Below are positions 41,166 to 50,646 of a DNA stretch of 64,000 nucleotides, piece after piece; within the stretch, counting starts at the first letter, position 1, and each line of letters starts with the position of its first letter. A program made the translations under genes and the position numbers. The notes beneath the pieces are model-generated. The model saw only the letters and a list, made by a program, of their open reading frames with translations, was not told the DNA's origin and searched no databases. The DNA lies in assembly GCF_026786305.1 (NCBI RefSeq), contig NZ_JAJAYI010000037.1, positions 54,167 to 118,166 on the forward strand, in the 5' to 3' direction. This DNA comes from Cryobacterium sp. (lineage in GTDB: Bacteria > Actinomycetota > Actinomycetes > Actinomycetales > Microbacteriaceae).

Positions 41166-42068
41166 ATGCCTACCGGCGCTGTTATCGAATTCAGGAACGT
41201 CAGCAAACGTTTTGGCGGTGTCACCGCGGTCAACGATCTCTCCTTCACGGTCGAACCCGGCCGGGTCACCGGCTTTCTCGGACCGAACGGTGCCGGCAAG
41301 ACCACGAGCCTGCGCATTCTGCTCGGGCTGGTCGGGGCCAGCAGCGGCACGGCCACATTCGGCGGCGTGCGCTACCGCGACCTGCCGCAGCCGCTTGAGA
41401 CAGTGGGCGCTGCCCTCGAAGCCGCAAGCTTTCACCCCGGCCGCACCGCCCGCGACCACCTCGGCGTCTACGTGATCGCAGCCGGACTGCCGCGCTTCCG
41501 GGTCATGGAGGCGCTCACCCAGGTCGGCCTCGCTGCCCACGCCGGCCAGCGGGTCGGCGGCTACTCGCTCGGCATGCGCCAACGACTCGGCCTGGCCTAC
41601 GCCCTGCTCGGCGACCCGGGCGTGCTCGTACTCGACGAGCCGATCAACGGGTTGGACCCGGAGGGTATCCGCTGGATTCGCGGTTTTCTGCGCGACATGG
41701 CCGCCGAGGGTCGCACCGTTCTGGTGAGTTCACACCTGCTCTCCGAAGTGCAGCAGAGCGTCGACGACGTCGTCATCATCGCCCGGGGTGAGCTCGTGCA
41801 CCGCGGACCGCTGTCGAGCCTCGATACGGATGCCGCCCCACAGACGATCGTGGATTCTCCCGACCGCGACGCCCTCGCCGCCGCACTCACGGCGGCCGGG
41901 ATCGGTTTTTCGATCGGCCGTACCGGACTGTTGGCAGCGACGCCCGACCCGGCGCTGCTTGGCCATCTCGCCTTCACCGCCGGGGTCGAACTGAGCGTGC
42001 TGCATCGGCAGAAAGCCGGCCTCGAAGACTCGTTTCTCGCCCTCGTCGGCGGAGGCCACTCGCTATGA
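41166..42068 (+). CDS. ABC transporter ATP-binding protein (ABC-2 type exporter)
   Basis: A 300-residue ATPase. Walker A is GPNGAGKTT (about 41-49), signature YSLGMRQRLGLA, Walker B VLVLDEPINGLD, H-loop SSHLLSE. The C-terminal 80 residues are the extension typical of drug/lantibiotic-type exporters (CcmA-like). It forms a two-gene operon with the permease (ATGA overlap at 42065). Substrate unknown; such pairs often export antimicrobials or lipids. Good Shine-Dalgarno (GGGGAG). Confidence 0.94.
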   Translation: MPTGAVIEFRNVSKRFGGVTAVNDLSFTVEPGRVTGFLGPNGAGKTTSLRILLGLVGASSGTATFGGVRYRDLPQPLETVGAALEAASFHPGRTARDHLGVYVIAAGLPRFRVMEALTQVGLAAHAGQRVGGYSLGMRQRLGLAYALLGDPGVLVLDEPINGLDPEGIRWIRGFLRDMAAEGRTVLVSSHLLSEVQQSVDDVVIIARGELVHRGPLSSLDTDAAPQTIVDSPDRDALAAALTAAGIGFSIGRTGLLAATPDPALLGHLAFTAGVELSVLHRQKAGLEDSFLALVGGGHSL

Positions 42069-42898
42069 CAACGTTCCTGCGGTCTGTCGCGGCCGAATTC
42101 TCCAAGATTTTCACCACGCGCCTGTGGTGGATCCTCGCCATCGTGCTCTTCTGCTACATCGGCCTGCTGGCCGGCGGCCTCGCGGCGCTGTTCGCCGGAA
42201 TCCAGACCGGCGTGATCAGCCCGGATGCCGTGAATACCGGCGGCGGAGTAACCACCTTCGGCAGCCTCCCGCCCCTCATCTACAGCTTTGCTTCCTCGGT
42301 CGGCTACGTCTTTCCGGTGCTGCTCGGCGCCCTCGCGACGACCGGCGAGTTTCGCCACCAGACCCTGACGCCGACCTTTCTGGCCACACCGCGCCGCGGC
42401 GTGGTGCTCGGAGCAAAGACGGTCACCCTGATTCTGATCGGTGCGGGCTTCGGGGTCGTCGCGCTGGCGGCATCCGTTGGTCTCGGCGGCGGGCTGCTCA
42501 GTGCGTTTGGTGTGGATGCGCTCCTGCTCGATTCTCAGACCTGGCTGCTGGTCGTTCGCACGCTGCTCGCCATGGGCCTGTGGGCGGCGATCGGCGTTGG
42601 TCTCGGCGTGCTCGTACCGAATCAGGTCGCCTCGATTGTGATCGTGCTCGCTTTCACCCAGTTCATCGAACCACTGCTGCGGCTGGCCGCCTCTTTTCTC
42701 GAGGTCACCGCGCAGATCGGCAACTTTCTGCCGGGCGCCGCTTCCGACGCGCTCGTCGGCGCGAGCGTCTTCACCATTGCGAACCCGGCCGGCGCCGCGC
42801 CGCTCGACTGGTGGCAGGGTGGCCTGGTGTTGCTCGGCTATGCCGTCGTCGGAACGGTCATCGGTTACGCCGCGAGCTGGAAGAAAGACGTCACGTAG
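42065..42898 (+). CDS. ABC-2 type permease
   Basis: A 277-residue permease with six hydrophobic helices. SVAAEFSKIFTTRLWWILAIVLF is the usual cytoplasmic entry helix, GALATTGEFRHQTLTPTFLATPRRGVVLGAKT the conserved first loop of ABC-2 permeases, and GVLVPNQVASIVIVLAFTQFIEPLL a core helix. It partners the preceding ATPase, with which its start overlaps by 4 bp. Confidence 0.92.
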   Translation: MTTFLRSVAAEFSKIFTTRLWWILAIVLFCYIGLLAGGLAALFAGIQTGVISPDAVNTGGGVTTFGSLPPLIYSFASSVGYVFPVLLGALATTGEFRHQTLTPTFLATPRRGVVLGAKTVTLILIGAGFGVVALAASVGLGGGLLSAFGVDALLLDSQTWLLVVRTLLAMGLWAAIGVGLGVLVPNQVASIVIVLAFTQFIEPLLRLAASFLEVTAQIGNFLPGAASDALVGASVFTIANPAGAAPLDWWQGGLVLLGYAVVGTVIGYAASWKKDVT

Positions 42899-42930
42899 CC
42901 CCACTCCCGAATTCGGGACGAAGTGTTTCA

Positions 42931-42944
42931 CCCCCGCTTGGGGG
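42931..42944 (+). promoter_or_regulatory. CCCCC-N4-GGGGG dyad upstream of surface-protein promoter
   Basis: CCCCCGCTTGGGGG ends 24 bp before a TAGGCT -10 box (42969-42974), so it abuts the -35 position. With its flanks (TTTCACCCCCGCTTGGGGG) it matches the minus-strand element at 40113-40129 in the pattern T-N-ACCCCC-NNN-TGGGG. Confidence 0.5.
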
Positions 42945-42981
42945 CATTACACGCTGAGAATTCCTCACTAGGCTCCGACTC

Positions 42982-45900
42982 GTGCGGTGGCTGTCCTACG
43001 GCTGCGAACAGACTCGAAGCGAGGCCTCCCTGGTGAGTGTGCTGCGTTCTGCCCGAATTGGGCTACTAGCCGGCGTCTCAACCGTCGCGCTCGTTCTGGG
43101 TGCCCTTGCCGTTCCGCTCACGGCCGCCGCCGACAGTCGGCCCGCGGATGCTGCCACGCCCGTGACGGTATCTGCCGACTCGCTCCCCACCGCACAGATC
43201 AATGGTGTCGTGTGGGCACAACTCATTGTGGGTACCACCGTGTACGTGGGTGGAGAGTTCACCCGCTCGCGCCCGGCCGGATCGGCCCCCGGCGTGAACG
43301 AGGTCGTGCGCAACAACCTTCTCGCCTACAACCTCACCACGGGCGTGCTGGTGGCATCCTTCAATCCCAACGTCAACGGCGCGGTCCGCGCCCTGACCGT
43401 ATCGAACGACGGGTCGCGGCTATTCGCGGGTGGCGCGTTCACGAGCGTTGGTGGCGTCAGCCGGTCCCGCGTTGCCGCTTTCGACACGATGAGTGGCGCC
43501 CTCATCGCCGGCTGGGCGCCGGTCATGAACGCGGGCGTCAAGGCGCTGGCCTTCGCGGGTACCACCGTCTACATGGGTGGATCGTTCACTGCTGCAGGCG
43601 GTCAGGCCCGCGCCAGGATGGCTGCCTTCAACGGCACCACCGGCGCCCTGCAGCCGTGGTCGGGCACGCCGACCGGCGGCAGCATCAATGCCCTCGCCGC
43701 GTCCCCCGACGGGAGCAAGGTCGTCATCGGCGGCTCGTTCACCGCCTACAACGGCAGCTCCGACCCCGGCTACGGCATGGCCGCGACCGATGCCACAACC
43801 GGCACCTCACTGCCGTGGAAGATCAACGGTCTCATTCGCAACGGCGGCACTCAAGCGGCCATCCTCAGTCTGACCGGATCAGCCGAGGGGCTGTTCGGCA
43901 CCGGTTACGTGTTCGGAAGTGGGGGAAACTTCGAAGGAACATTTCGGGCCGGCTGGGCTGACGGCAGTCTGATCTGGGTCGAAGACTGCCACGGCGACAC
44001 CTATTCTGCGGTGCCGGCCGGTGACAAGGTCTACACGACCGAGCATGCGCACTACTGCGGCAATATCAACGGCTTCGAGCAGACCGAGCCGTGGACCTAC
44101 CACCGCACCCTGGCCTTCAGCATGGATGTCGGCGGTACCATCACCGCAGACAAGCACGGCTACTACAACTTTGCCGGCACGCCTCGGCCCAACCTGCTCA
44201 CGTTCTATCCCGATATCAACACCGGTACCTTCACCGGGCAGGGACAGGGGCCCTGGCATGTCACGGCAAACGCGCAGTACCTGCTGTACGGCGGAGAATT
44301 CACCATTGTGAACAACAAGAGACAGCAGGGCCTCGCCCGATTCGCCGTGCCGGCCATCGCCCCGAACAAAGAAGGGCCGCGCGTTGCCAATGCGACCTTC
44401 GTCTCATCGGCGTTCGTACCGTCGGCAGCTTCGTTCGTGAGCGGGACGGCACGCCTCAGCTGGAAGTCGGCCTACGACCGCGACAACGAGAACCTCACCT
44501 ACGAGGTGCTCCGCGACGGAGTCGTCGTCACCACGTTCCAGGCGCTCTCCTCCGACTGGAATCGGCCGAACCTCGCCTTCTCAGACACCGGACTGAACCC
44601 GGGGCAAATCTACTCCTATCGAATCCGGGTCACCGACCCCTTCGGCAACACGAACACCGGAGGCGCGGCCAACGTCACGGTCGCATCCGGCGCCCTCAGC
44701 GGCTATGCAGCGAGCGTCCTGGCGGATTCCCCTCGTTCCTACTGGCCGCTCAATGAGGCATCCGGTCCCACGGCCTTTGACTGGATGAGCGGCGCCGACC
44801 TGGTCCGAAACGGCGGCATCTCCCCCGGCGCGCCGGGGGCAATCCTGGGCGACACGAGCACGGCCAGTAGTTTTGACGGCACGGCCGCCGGATTCGCCGC
44901 GACCCAGAATGCCGAGAGTCCGTCGAATTCGTTCAGCGTTGAGACTTGGGTGAAAACCGCGACCACGCAGGGCGGCAAGATCATCGGCTTCGGCAACAGC
45001 GCAACCGGCCAGAGCGGCGGGTACGACCGGCACGTCTACATGGACAACGACGGTCGCATCTGGTTCGGCGTCTACCCCGGCGCATCGCAGACGATCAATT
45101 CGACCACGTCGTACAACGACGGCAAGTGGCACCAGATCGTGGCCAGTCTGGGCAACTCCGGTATGTCGCTGTCCATTGACGGCAAGAGGGTCGCTCAGCG
45201 TGCCGATGTCACCTCCGGCCAGGACTACCAGGGCTTCTGGCGTATCGGCGGGGACAATCTCGGCGGCTGGCCGGCCCGGCCCACGAGTGCGTTCATTGCC
45301 GCCGACATTGCTCAGGTCGCCGTCTATTCCGCCCCGCTCACGCAGACGCAGATCGCGGCGCACTTCGTGGCATCCGGCCGAACGAGCCCCATCACACCGG
45401 CCCCGACCGACGTGTACGGCGCAGCCGTCTACGCCGCTGCGCCTGACCTGTATTGGCGTCTGGGTGAATCGAGCGGAACGAAAGCGATCGATTCATCGGC
45501 ATCGGGCCAACCCGGAACGTACTTCGACTCGGTCACCCTGGGCACGCCAGGGCTTCTGAACGGCACGAGCAACACCGCGGCGTCGTTCAGCAGCGGGCTT
45601 GTGAGCAGTGACACCCAGATTGCGGCTCCCAGTACCTACGCGCTCGAGTCCTGGTTCCGCACGACGACGACGCGGGGTGGAAAACTCATCGGCTTCGGAA
45701 GCGCCTCCACCGGATTGTCGGACAGCTACGACCGACACGTTTATATGCAGGACGATGGCCGCCTCGTCTTTGGCACCTGGACCGGCCAGGCGAACACCGT
45801 CGTGACCGACGCCAGCTACAACGATGGGCAGGCGCACTACGTTGTGGCTGAACAGTCATCTGACGGCATGGCGCTCTACGTTGATGGCGCTCTGGTCGGC

Positions 45901-46977
45901 ACGAACCCGCAAACGGGTGCGCAGGGGTATTCCGGCTACTGGCGTATTGGGGGCGACAACACGTGGGGCTCGTCGAGCCCGTGGTTCGCCGGCACCCTCG
46001 ACGACGTCGCCGTGTATCCCCATCTGCTCAGCGGCGCCGCGATCGCCCAGCATTACTCGCTGGGCTCAGCCACGGCCGCCCCGCACAATGCGGCGCCGAC
46101 CGCCGCATTCGTCGCCACCACCGACCAGCTGTCTGTGGCAGTGGATGCTTCGACCTCGACAGATTCTGATGGGACCGTGACCGGTTTCGCCTGGTCTTGG
46201 GGTGACGGCAGCACGAGCACAGGCGCGACGGGAACGCACACCTATGCGGCCGCCGGAACCTACTCGATTACCCTGACCGTCACCGACAACGGCGGGGCCA
46301 CCGACACGGCGACCCAATCCGTCACTGTCACCGCGCCGGCACCGGTGCCAACCGGCATCGCTGCGGATGTCTTCGCCCGCGTGGTCAGCGGCGGCCTCGG
46401 CGCGGCCGACCTCGGAGGCGCCTGGACCACGACCGGCCCGGCCAGCAACTACTCGGTTGCCAATGGCGCCGGTCAGCTCCGGGTCGCAGCCGGGGGCGCG
46501 GGGAACGGTTATCTGGCCGGTGTTTCGTCATCGAGCACCGATCTGACCGTAACCACCTCGCTGCAGCAGGCAACAACGGGAGGCGGTTCATTTATCTCAG
46601 TGATTGGGCGACGTGTCGGATCCGACGACTATCGCGCGCGGGTGAAGATTCTTGCGGACGGCAGCGTGCAACTGCAGCTCCTGCGTGGCGCCACGACCCT
46701 GCGAGCGAGCACGATCGCCGGGCTCAGATACCGCACCAACGATGCGTTGCAGGTGCGCCTGCAGGTCTTCGGGATGGCGCCGACCACAATTCGGGCCAAG
46801 GTGTGGGCGACGGGAACCACTGAGCCGACGACCTGGCAGCTCAGCGGCACAGACGCGACCCCGGCCCTCCAGCAATCCGGATCAATCGGGTTGGCGCTCT
46901 ACCTCAGCGGGTCTGCCACGACGCCGATGACCGTCGCCTTCGATGATCTCGCCGCGACGCCGGTGGCTGGGCCGTAG
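42982..46977 (+). CDS. Large secreted multidomain protein (propeller, FnIII, two LamG, PKD)
   Basis: An exported protein of about 1,330 residues. Signal peptide: VSVLRSARIGLLAGVSTVALVLGALAVPLTAAA. Then five propeller-like repeats with YVGGEFT/FAGGAFT/YMGGSFT/IGGSFT/YGGEFT (about 75-460), an FnIII-like domain (about 480-590), two homologous LamG domains (about 600-800 and 815-1020; both with GFG...YDRHVYM..DGR..FG), a PKD domain (about 1050-1130; GDGSTSTGATGTHTYAAAGTYSITLTV) and a C-terminal beta domain. No LPxTG or anchor is seen. GTG at 42982 follows TAGGCT by 7 nt; GTG at 43033 with GAGG is an alternative. Likely a glycan-binding or adhesion protein. Confidence 0.85.
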   Translation: MRWLSYGCEQTRSEASLVSVLRSARIGLLAGVSTVALVLGALAVPLTAAADSRPADAATPVTVSADSLPTAQINGVVWAQLIVGTTVYVGGEFTRSRPAGSAPGVNEVVRNNLLAYNLTTGVLVASFNPNVNGAVRALTVSNDGSRLFAGGAFTSVGGVSRSRVAAFDTMSGALIAGWAPVMNAGVKALAFAGTTVYMGGSFTAAGGQARARMAAFNGTTGALQPWSGTPTGGSINALAASPDGSKVVIGGSFTAYNGSSDPGYGMAATDATTGTSLPWKINGLIRNGGTQAAILSLTGSAEGLFGTGYVFGSGGNFEGTFRAGWADGSLIWVEDCHGDTYSAVPAGDKVYTTEHAHYCGNINGFEQTEPWTYHRTLAFSMDVGGTITADKHGYYNFAGTPRPNLLTFYPDINTGTFTGQGQGPWHVTANAQYLLYGGEFTIVNNKRQQGLARFAVPAIAPNKEGPRVANATFVSSAFVPSAASFVSGTARLSWKSAYDRDNENLTYEVLRDGVVVTTFQALSSDWNRPNLAFSDTGLNPGQIYSYRIRVTDPFGNTNTGGAANVTVASGALSGYAASVLADSPRSYWPLNEASGPTAFDWMSGADLVRNGGISPGAPGAILGDTSTASSFDGTAAGFAATQNAESPSNSFSVETWVKTATTQGGKIIGFGNSATGQSGGYDRHVYMDNDGRIWFGVYPGASQTINSTTSYNDGKWHQIVASLGNSGMSLSIDGKRVAQRADVTSGQDYQGFWRIGGDNLGGWPARPTSAFIAADIAQVAVYSAPLTQTQIAAHFVASGRTSPITPAPTDVYGAAVYAAAPDLYWRLGESSGTKAIDSSASGQPGTYFDSVTLGTPGLLNGTSNTAASFSSGLVSSDTQIAAPSTYALESWFRTTTTRGGKLIGFGSASTGLSDSYDRHVYMQDDGRLVFGTWTGQANTVVTDASYNDGQAHYVVAEQSSDGMALYVDGALVGTNPQTGAQGYSGYWRIGGDNTWGSSSPWFAGTLDDVAVYPHLLSGAAIAQHYSLGSATAAPHNAAPTAAFVATTDQLSVAVDASTSTDSDGTVTGFAWSWGDGSTSTGATGTHTYAAAGTYSITLTVTDNGGATDTATQSVTVTAPAPVPTGIAADVFARVVSGGLGAADLGGAWTTTGPASNYSVANGAGQLRVAAGGAGNGYLAGVSSSSTDLTVTTSLQQATTGGGSFISVIGRRVGSDDYRARVKILADGSVQLQLLRGATTLRASTIAGLRYRTNDALQVRLQVFGMAPTTIRAKVWATGTTEPTTWQLSGTDATPALQQSGSIGLALYLSGSATTPMTVAFDDLAATPVAGP

Positions 46978-46991
46978 CGAGGGTTCGGACG

Positions 46992-47342
46992 CTATGTCGG
47001 CAACTTGAGCGAGCCGATGAAATCGATCGCATGCTGGCTGGTGAGAATGACACGGGCGAATTCTTCGTCGACGAGGTCGATCACCACGGCCGGTCGATGG
47101 CGCTTAATGGAGACGAAATCTTTGCCGCCGTGAAACTTCCACGTTCCGGCGGCCACGACGAGCGGGATAATCGAGCCGAGGGACCGAATTCCGCGCAACC
47201 AGATCCACGGATCCTCGGTGATAATCACTGAGCGAATATTCTCCCGCTGTACCACGATCGACTCGCGTCGTAGCGCAAGGGTTCTTTCGGCGCGCGTCAG
47301 GTGGATCTCGAGCCGGTCGGAATGCACGCTCAGGGAGGCCAT
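46992..47342 (-). CDS. Small PH-like protein of unknown function
   Basis: A 116-residue soluble protein with alternating strands (LEIHLTRAERTLALRRESIVVQRENIRSVIITEDPW; AVVIDLVDEEFARVILTSQHAIDFIGSL). The pattern resembles bacterial PH-like domains, but I cannot name the family. CAGACT lies 6 nt before the ATG at 47342, supporting a leaderless gene. It is convergent with the surface-protein gene, 14 bp away. Confidence 0.7.
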   Translation of the reverse strand: MASLSVHSDRLEIHLTRAERTLALRRESIVVQRENIRSVIITEDPWIWLRGIRSLGSIIPLVVAAGTWKFHGGKDFVSIKRHRPAVVIDLVDEEFARVILTSQHAIDFIGSLKLPT

Positions 47343-47442
47343 TGTTCCAGTCTGCCCGGTCGCGCCCGAAAACCCACTGTCTGAACCTCACAAAGCAGTA
47401 ACGTCCCGGCAAGAGGAACCCACAACCCGACCGATGAGCGGT

Positions 47443-48816
47443 CTAGGCGGGCATGGTCGCTGCGGCTGCAGCCCTGGCCGCCGCCGGCAGCGCCTCGAAG
47501 ATGCGCCCGATGGCGCTCTGGTCGTGCGCGTCGGAGACAAACCAGGCCTCGAACACGCTCGGCGGCAGCGACACGCCGCCATCGAGCATGGCGTGAAAGA
47601 AAGGTGGGTAGCGAAAAGCCTCCTGCCGCTTGACGTCGGCGTAGGTGCGCGGGGCCGAGTCCTGCGCTTCCTCACCGAACACGAAGCTGAACAGGTTGCC
47701 GGCCCGCTGCACCCGGTGGGCGACGCCCTCGGCGGCGAGCGAGGCGGAAACCGCTTCCGAGAGGATGATGGCGGTTGCGTTGAGCCGATCGTACACGCTC
47801 TCGTCGAGCAGGTTGAGGGTCGCGATGCCGGCCGCGACGGCGACCGGGTTACCCGACAGTGTGCCGGCCTGGTAGACCGGGCCGGTCGGTGCGAGAAAGT
47901 CCATCACGTCGGCCCGACCACCAAGGGCGGCCGCGGGCAGACCGCCACCGATGATCTTGCCGAAGGCGAGCAGGTCGGGCGTGTAGAACTTTTCGCCAGC
48001 CGACTCGAGGCTGCTGGTCTCGAGGCCCCAGAAGCCGGAGCGGCTCACCCGAAAGCCGGTGAGCACTTCGTCGAGAATGAGCAGGGCGCCGTTCGAGTGC
48101 GCAATCGCCGACAGGGCCGCGTTGAAGCCGGCATCCGGGGCGACGACGCCCATGTTGGCGGCGGCGGCCTCGGTGATGATCGCGGCAATACCGCCCGGGT
48201 GCGCTTCGAAGGCGGCCCGAACGGCGCCCAGGTCGTTGTACGGCAGCACGAGCGTCTGCGCGGCGGTCGCCGCGGTGACGCCGGCCGAGCCGGGCAGTGC
48301 GAGCGTGGCGAGGCCCGAACCGGCCTGGGCGAGCAGACCGTCGGAGTGGCCATGGTAGTGCCCGGCGAACTTGATCAGCAGGTCACGACCGGTGAAGCCG
48401 CGCGCTAGGCGAATCGCGGTCATGGTCGCTTCGGTGCCGGTGGAAACGAGGCGCAACTTCTCGACCGCGCCGACCCGCTCGGCGACGAGTTCGGCCAGTT
48501 CGGTTTCGGCCGGCGTCGACGCACCAAAGGACAGCCCGAGGGCGGCGGCATCCTGCACGGCCTTGATGACCTCGGGATGCGCGTGACCGAGAATGGCCGG
48601 ACCCCACGAGTTGACGAGGTCGACATACTCGCGGCCGTCGGAATCGGTGACGTAGGCGCCCGCAGCCTTCACGAGAAAGAGCGGGGTGCCGCCGACGGAG
48701 CCGAAGGCACGCACCGGCGAGTTGACCCCGCCGGGAATCACGCGGCGGGCGCGGTCGAACAGTTCGTCGTTGTGGGTAATCGTGTGTTCCATTGAAGTCG
48801 ACATCGTGCCGGTCAT
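47443..48816 (-). CDS. hemL: Glutamate-1-semialdehyde 2,1-aminomutase
   Basis: A 457-residue PLP enzyme producing 5-aminolevulinate from glutamate-1-semialdehyde. [54 protein letters not shown] and [19 protein letters not shown] (Schiff-base Lys) are diagnostic. The ATG at 48816 overlaps the hemB stop (ATGA) and has GGAGG upstream. It is the last gene of the heme block and ends about 100 bp before the PH-like gene. Confidence 0.97.
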   Translation of the reverse strand: MTGTMSTSMEHTITHNDELFDRARRVIPGGVNSPVRAFGSVGGTPLFLVKAAGAYVTDSDGREYVDLVNSWGPAILGHAHPEVIKAVQDAAALGLSFGASTPAETELAELVAERVGAVEKLRLVSTGTEATMTAIRLARGFTGRDLLIKFAGHYHGHSDGLLAQAGSGLATLALPGSAGVTAATAAQTLVLPYNDLGAVRAAFEAHPGGIAAIITEAAAANMGVVAPDAGFNAALSAIAHSNGALLILDEVLTGFRVSRSGFWGLETSSLESAGEKFYTPDLLAFGKIIGGGLPAAALGGRADVMDFLAPTGPVYQAGTLSGNPVAVAAGIATLNLLDESVYDRLNATAIILSEAVSASLAAEGVAHRVQRAGNLFSFVFGEEAQDSAPRTYADVKRQEAFRYPPFFHAMLDGGVSLPPSVFEAWFVSDAHDQSAIGRIFEALPAAARAAAAATMPA

Positions 48817-49796
48817 GCTTGCTCCTCCTTGAACCAGATGGCCAGTTCGACGGCCCAGTACGTGAGTACAGCGTCGGCGCCGGCTCGGCGGATGCCCAGA
48901 ACCGATTCTTCGACGGCGCGGCGCCGGTCGATCCAGCCCTGCGCGGCGGCCGCCTCGATCATGGCGTATTCGCCGGACACTTGATATGCCCAAACCGGAA
49001 TATTACTCATGGCGGCGACGTCGGCGAGCACGTCGAGGTAGCTGCCGGCCGGCTTGACCATGACGATGTCGGCGCCCTCGTCGATGTCGAGCTGGGCTTC
49101 GCGCACACCTTCCCGGCGGTTGGCCGGGTCAAGCTGGTAGGTGCGCCGGTCGCCGACCAGTGTCGAGGCGACAGCTTCGCGAAACGGGCCGTAGAAGGCG
49201 GAGGCGTATTTGGCCGAGTAGGCGAGCAGGGCCGTGTCTTCAAAACCGTTGGTGTCGAGGGCCTCGCGCACGGCGGCGACCTGGCCGTCCATCATGCCGG
49301 AGAGGCCGAGCAGCGCGGAACCGGCCGTTGCCTGGGCCAGCGCCATGTCGCGGTAGCGCTCCAGGGTGGCGTCGTTGTCGACGTGGCCGTCGGCTGCGAG
49401 CACGCCGCAGTGGCCGTGGTCGGTGAATTCGTCGAGGCACAGGTCGGTCTGCACGACGAGCGCGTCGCCGATCTCGTCGACGAGCGCGCGAGTGGCCAGG
49501 TTGAGGATGCCGCTGGGGTCGGTCGCACCGGTACCGGTCGCGTCACGCCTCGATGGCACCCCGAACAGCATGATCCCGCCAACGCCGGCTTCGGCCGCCT
49601 GAACGACGGCACGTCGTGCACTGTCGATGCTGTGCTGCACGACACCGGGCATCGAGCCGATCGGGCGGCTGTCATCGCCTTCGCGCACGAACATGGGAAG
49701 CACAAGCTCGGCCGGGTGAACACGAATTTCACTGGCCAGGCGACGAAGGGCGCCGCTGGTGCGCAGACGTCGTGGGCGGATTACGGGGTTGGTCAC
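48813..49796 (-). CDS. hemB: Porphobilinogen synthase (delta-aminolevulinate dehydratase)
   Basis: A 327-residue enzyme condensing two 5-aminolevulinates. [17 protein letters not shown], the metal region [29 protein letters not shown] (Schiff-base Lys) and [12 protein letters not shown] (second Lys) are present. The GTG at 49796 lies 6 nt after TAGGGT (49808-49803), so hemBL probably has its own leaderless promoter within the heme block, 58 bp after hemD. Confidence 0.97.
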   Translation of the reverse strand: MTNPVIRPRRLRTSGALRRLASEIRVHPAELVLPMFVREGDDSRPIGSMPGVVQHSIDSARRAVVQAAEAGVGGIMLFGVPSRRDATGTGATDPSGILNLATRALVDEIGDALVVQTDLCLDEFTDHGHCGVLAADGHVDNDATLERYRDMALAQATAGSALLGLSGMMDGQVAAVREALDTNGFEDTALLAYSAKYASAFYGPFREAVASTLVGDRRTYQLDPANRREGVREAQLDIDEGADIVMVKPAGSYLDVLADVAAMSNIPVWAYQVSGEYAMIEAAAAQGWIDRRRAVEESVLGIRRAGADAVLTYWAVELAIWFKEEQA

Positions 49797-49802
49797 CCCT
49801 GT

Positions 49803-49808
49803 ACCCTA
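49803..49808 (-). promoter_or_regulatory. -10 hexamer for leaderless hemB
   Basis: The minus strand reads TAGGGT, six bases, GTG (49796). It implies an internal promoter for hemB-hemL. Confidence 0.5.
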
Positions 49809-49853
49809 CGCCGCCTGGCTGTACGTTTCGTTATCCGGTCGTTACCTGCCCGG

Positions 49854-50642
49854 TCAGAGCGCCCGTGCGGTCCCCGCCAGCGCGGCGTCGACGAGGGCCT
49901 CGATCAGGGACTCAGCGCTGCGCTCGTGGGCAATCACATCGACGCGCAGTCCGAGGGCCCGGGAGTCCTTGGCGGTCTGCGGGCCGATACAGGCCACGAG
50001 GGTGCGTTCGGGAATGTCACCGAACTGTTCGCGCACCTGGCGTGCGACGCTGCCGCTCGTAACGAGCACGGCGTGCACGAGGCCCGCCTTGACGTCGGCG
50101 ACGACCTGGTCACTGACCGGAACACCGATGGTGCGATAGGCGACGACCGATTCCACGTTGTGGCCGACGCGGCGCAGACCCTCGGTGAGCAGCGGTTTGG
50201 CGATCTCACTGCGCAGGGTCAGCACGCGCAAGGGGATGACGCCGGCCGTGGCGGTCTCCCATTCCTCGAGCAGGCCGCGCGCGGAGTTGTCTTCGGACGG
50301 AACGATGTCCACATGATAGCCAGCCGCAACGAGCGCGGCCGCGGTGGTTTCACCGACCGCGGCGATGCGCGTTCCGCGCGCGACGACGGCGCGGTGCGAC
50401 GACAAAACGTCCACGGTCGTGGCGCTGGTGATGGTCATCCAGTCGAATTCCCCGGCGGCGAGGCGGGTCAGCGCCGCGTCGAGCGCGGGGGCGTCGTCGG
50501 TCGCGGCGAAGTTGATCATGGGAGCGACGATCGGATGCGCACCCTTGGCCCGCAGGTTTGCCGCCACCTGGTCACCCCAGGGTCCGCCGCGCGGAACGAG
50601 AACTCGCCAGCCCGCCAGGGGCTTGGTCAGTCGTTTGGTCAC
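49854..50642 (-). CDS. hemD: Uroporphyrinogen-III synthase
   Basis: A 262-residue HemD. The family is poorly conserved; WRVLVPRGGPWGDQVAANLRAKGAHPIVAPMINF, DWMTITSATTVDVL, VGETTAAALVAAGYHVDIVPS and VTSGSVARQVREQFG match the two-domain HemD4 fold. It cyclises hydroxymethylbilane to uroporphyrinogen III. It starts with GTG 4 bp after the hemC stop, so it is coupled to hemC. Confidence 0.9.
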   Translation of the reverse strand: MTKRLTKPLAGWRVLVPRGGPWGDQVAANLRAKGAHPIVAPMINFAATDDAPALDAALTRLAAGEFDWMTITSATTVDVLSSHRAVVARGTRIAAVGETTAAALVAAGYHVDIVPSEDNSARGLLEEWETATAGVIPLRVLTLRSEIAKPLLTEGLRRVGHNVESVVAYRTIGVPVSDQVVADVKAGLVHAVLVTSGSVARQVREQFGDIPERTLVACIGPQTAKDSRALGLRVDVIAHERSAESLIEALVDAALAGTARAL

Positions 50643-50646
50643 GTGG

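Noticed and set aside
41597-42931. 444-codon minus-strand frame over the ABC genes
   Set aside because: Shadow of the ATPase and permease frames; no motif or start context.
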